Below, one piece after another: positions 61,839-64,000 of a DNA stretch of 64,000 nucleotides (positions are counted from its first letter, which is position 1; the number at the start of each line of letters is the position of its first letter). The stretch covers positions 13,290,660 through 13,354,659 of the forward strand of contig CM053260.1 in the NCBI GenBank assembly GCA_028583405.1. Direction: 5' to 3'. This DNA is from Pogonophryne albipinna. Lineage: Eukaryota > Chordata > Actinopteri > Perciformes > Artedidraconidae. Position numbers and translations under genes: made by a program. The notes beneath the pieces were generated by a model, which did not search any database, was not told where the DNA came from, and saw nothing but the letters and a program-made list of their open reading frames with translations.

Positions 61839-62313
61839 GAGAAGACCCATCTGGGCCCGGGACGAGGTCTTATTCCGGGCACACACTGGACAGGCCGCCA
61901 CGTACTCGGAGACCTCTTTTTTCATGGCCAGCCACCAGAACCGCTGCTTTATGGCAAACATTGTTCGTCGGACACCCGGATGGCATGTGAACTTGGACGT
62001 GTGAGCCCAGTGGATTACCTGAGAGCGTAAACACACAGGGACAAACAAGCGGTTGCCTGGACACTCGCTGGGTGCCGGGCTCACAACATTCGCCTGCTTC
62101 ACATCTGTTTCTATCTGCCATGTTACCGACCCAACCACACAGTTCAGTGGAAGGATTGATACTGGTTCCTTGGCATTATGTTCAGGCTCAAAGAGACGAG
62201 ACAGTGTGTCTGGCTTACGGTTTTGTGTACCGGGCCGAAAAGACAATATGAAGTTAAATCTGCTGAAGAACAGCGTCCACCGGGCCTGACGTGAATTTAG
62301 TCGCTTGGCTTTC
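61836..62313 (-). pseudogene. Element 2 RNase H end and integrase zinc domain
   Basis: Starts in a different frame from the upstream polymerase. It carries the end of RNase H/connector ([15 protein letters not shown]), then an HHCC-type zinc region with [13 protein letters not shown] and CPVCARNK (62,010-61,870). It ends at the TAG at 61836. Element 1 lacks this entire segment. Confidence 0.88.
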
Positions 62314-64000
62314 CTAACATTCTAAATTCTTGTGGTCAGTCCAAACAAGAAATGGTTGCTCCGCCCCTTCTAGCCAGTGTCTCCACTCCTCCAAAGCTGC
62401 TTTGACAGCTAGTAACTCCTTGTTCCCCACATCATAATTTTTTTCAGCTGAGGTCAACTTACGCGATAGATAGGCACAGGGGTGCATCCTGTTATCCTCG
62501 GAGGATCTCTGGGACAACACAGCCCCGATGCCCTCGTTGGATGCGTCAACCTCAACCACAAACTGTCTCTGGGGATCCGGAACAGTGAGTACAGGTGCCG
62601 TGGTGAATCTCTTCTTGAGGCATTGGAAGGCGGACTCGGCCTGGGAGGTCCACTGAAAGGAGACTTTAGAGGAGGTGAGAGCATGCAAAGGTGCGGCTAC
62701 AGAACTGAAGTTGCGTATAAACTTCCGATAAAAGTTGGCAAACCCCAGGAATTGCTGAACCCTTTTGCTGCTATCCAGAGTGGGCCAGTTGGCCACCGCA
62801 CTGACCTTGGATGGATCCATCTGCACCTGATTGGCGGTGACAATATAGCCCAGAAAGGAGACAGTTGTTGCATGGAAGTCGCACTTTTCAGCTTTCACAT
62901 ACAACTGATTCTCAAGAAGCTTCTGGAGAACTTGGCGGACATGCATGACATGAGACTGACTATCTGGGGAGAAAATCAAAATATCATCCAGATACACGAA
63001 AACAGAAACATTCAAATACTCTCTCAAAATGTCATTTACCATGGCCTGAAATACAGCAGGAGCATTACATAGTCCAAAAGGCATGACCCGATATTCATAA
63101 TGTCCGCTTGGGGTGTTGAACCCCGTTTTCCACTCGTCTCCCTCTCTAATCCTGACGAGGTGGTAAGCATTCCTAAGATCGAGTTTGGTAAAAACTTTAG
63201 CTGTTTGAAGCAGTTCAAATGCTGAAGACATCAGCGGGAGTGGGTGGCGGTTCTTAACAGTTATTTTGTTCAATGGGCTGTAGTCAATGCATGGCCTGAG
63301 CGACCCATCCTTCTTACCCACAAAGAAGAATCCTGCACCAGCAGGTGACGAAGAGGGACGGATTATCCCCGTTTTCAACGAGGAGGAGATGTAATCGTCC
63401 ATGGCCGCACGCTCCGGTCCCGAGATGGAATATAAGCGCCCCCTAGGGATGGGTGCGCCAGGCAGCAGGTCGATGGCACAGTCAAAAGGACGATGAGGAG
63501 GCAGTGACAGAGCTTTGGTTTTATTAAAAACCTCCTTAAGGTCATAGTAACATGAGGGAACCTTGGAAAGGTCAGGAAAATCTGAGCTTCTAACCGAAAC
63601 TGCAACAGTTTGTGGGACTCTACAGGACTGTTCACAATTTCCTCCCCATCCCTTAATTTGTCCTGAACCCCAATCAATCTGTGGGTTATGTGTCTTTAGC
63701 CAAGGAAACCCCAAAATCAGTGGATGTTGTGCTGAATTGAATAGATGAAACTGCATTATTTCTACATGATTATTATCAATTGTTACTTGAATGGGTTCCG
63801 TACAATCAGTTACTTTACACATTAGTCTGCCATCTAGGGCGCTGGCATTGACAGGATCCTTGAGAGGGACAGTCTTAATATTAAGGCGTTTAGCTAAACC
63901 CCAGTCTATGAGGCTTTCATCAGCCCCAGAGTCAATTAGCGCCCCCAGAGTATGTGTCTGACTGTTAGCTGTGACTTTAACCTGGGTGAGTGTGCGAGGA
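62314..64000 (-). pseudogene. Element 2 protease, reverse transcriptase and RNase H (5' end outside window)
   Basis: One continuous open frame from the right window edge. The protease active site [12 protein letters not shown] is near 63,930; [12 protein letters not shown] lies near 63,710. Reverse transcriptase motifs follow: [43 protein letters not shown], and [10 protein letters not shown] near 62,980. Then come the thumb (KAEKCDFH) and RNase H with [38 protein letters not shown] and [11 protein letters not shown]. It stops right after this at 62,314 because of a small deletion that shifts frame. All reverse transcriptase and most RNase H catalytic residues are visible. Confidence 0.9.

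Larger units (their letters stand above)
60275..64000 (-). mobile_element. Ty3/gypsy chromovirus (element 2), cut by window edge
   Basis: Minus-strand element of the same family as element 1 (TGTTAGGAACC LTR end, same polypurine tract and colinear pol), but clearly diverged in protein and LTR. The window holds the 3' LTR, chromodomain integrase, RNase H, reverse transcriptase and most of the protease. Gag and the 5' LTR would lie beyond 64,000. It retains the ~1 kb that element 1 lost. Damage seen is one frameshift and one nonsense codon. Confidence 0.92.

Overview
This window looks like vertebrate, specifically teleost (probably percomorph), nuclear DNA. It is AT-rich, has long CA/GT microsatellites and no operon-like gene packing. 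Almost all recognisable coding sequence belongs to fish-type transposable elements: Ty3/gypsy chromoviruses, an L2-like LINE, hAT elements, TTAA-flanked MITEs and a tRNA-derived SINE. The species cannot be told from the sequence.

The one host gene I recognise is on the minus strand at the left: the first two coding exons of cacna2d2, the alpha2delta-2 auxiliary subunit of voltage-gated calcium channels. Exon 1 (12080-12195) carries the start codon and signal peptide, and exon 2 (7298-7379) continues in frame. Bases 1-7297 are the start of intron 2, and the rest of the gene lies beyond the left edge. A GC-richer stretch right of exon 1 is the 5' UTR/promoter zone. An upstream ATG opens a second frame that stays open across both exons. 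A separate CCAAT-containing promoter-like patch with a possible short minus-strand exon lies at 18.77-19.07 kb.

From 19 kb rightward the window is mainly a record of nested transposition. At 19.17-24.05 kb is a head-to-head inverted duplication of a decayed multicopy gene (GC-D/G-TTS and Cys-rich motifs). One half is broken by an L2-like LINE and the other retains only a scrap of the same insertion. At 25,798-30,258 is a complete-ended chromovirus with an AAATG target duplication, intact gag, and an internal deletion that removed RNase H and the front of integrase. At 43.6-45.5 kb is a repeat block holding a ~150-bp tandem array with palindromic RFX/X-box-like sites. At 48.16-56.11 kb is a dense stack: a hAT element inside another hAT element, an abutting 2.8-kb element with ~490-bp inverted repeats, and a small non-autonomous LTR element. 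That LTR element carries in-frame 105-bp repeats, a MITE in its body, and a third TIR element (itself containing a SINE) in its right LTR. At 60,275-64,000 is the start of a second chromovirus, running off the right edge with one frameshift and one nonsense codon.

The intervals between (12.6-18.7, 30.3-43.6, 45.5-48.1 and 56.1-60.3 kb) hold no gene I can support. No new defence or metabolic system is evident. The most unusual items are the inverted gene duplication, the repeat-bearing mini LTR element, the X-box array and the dual open frame over the cacna2d2 5' exons.
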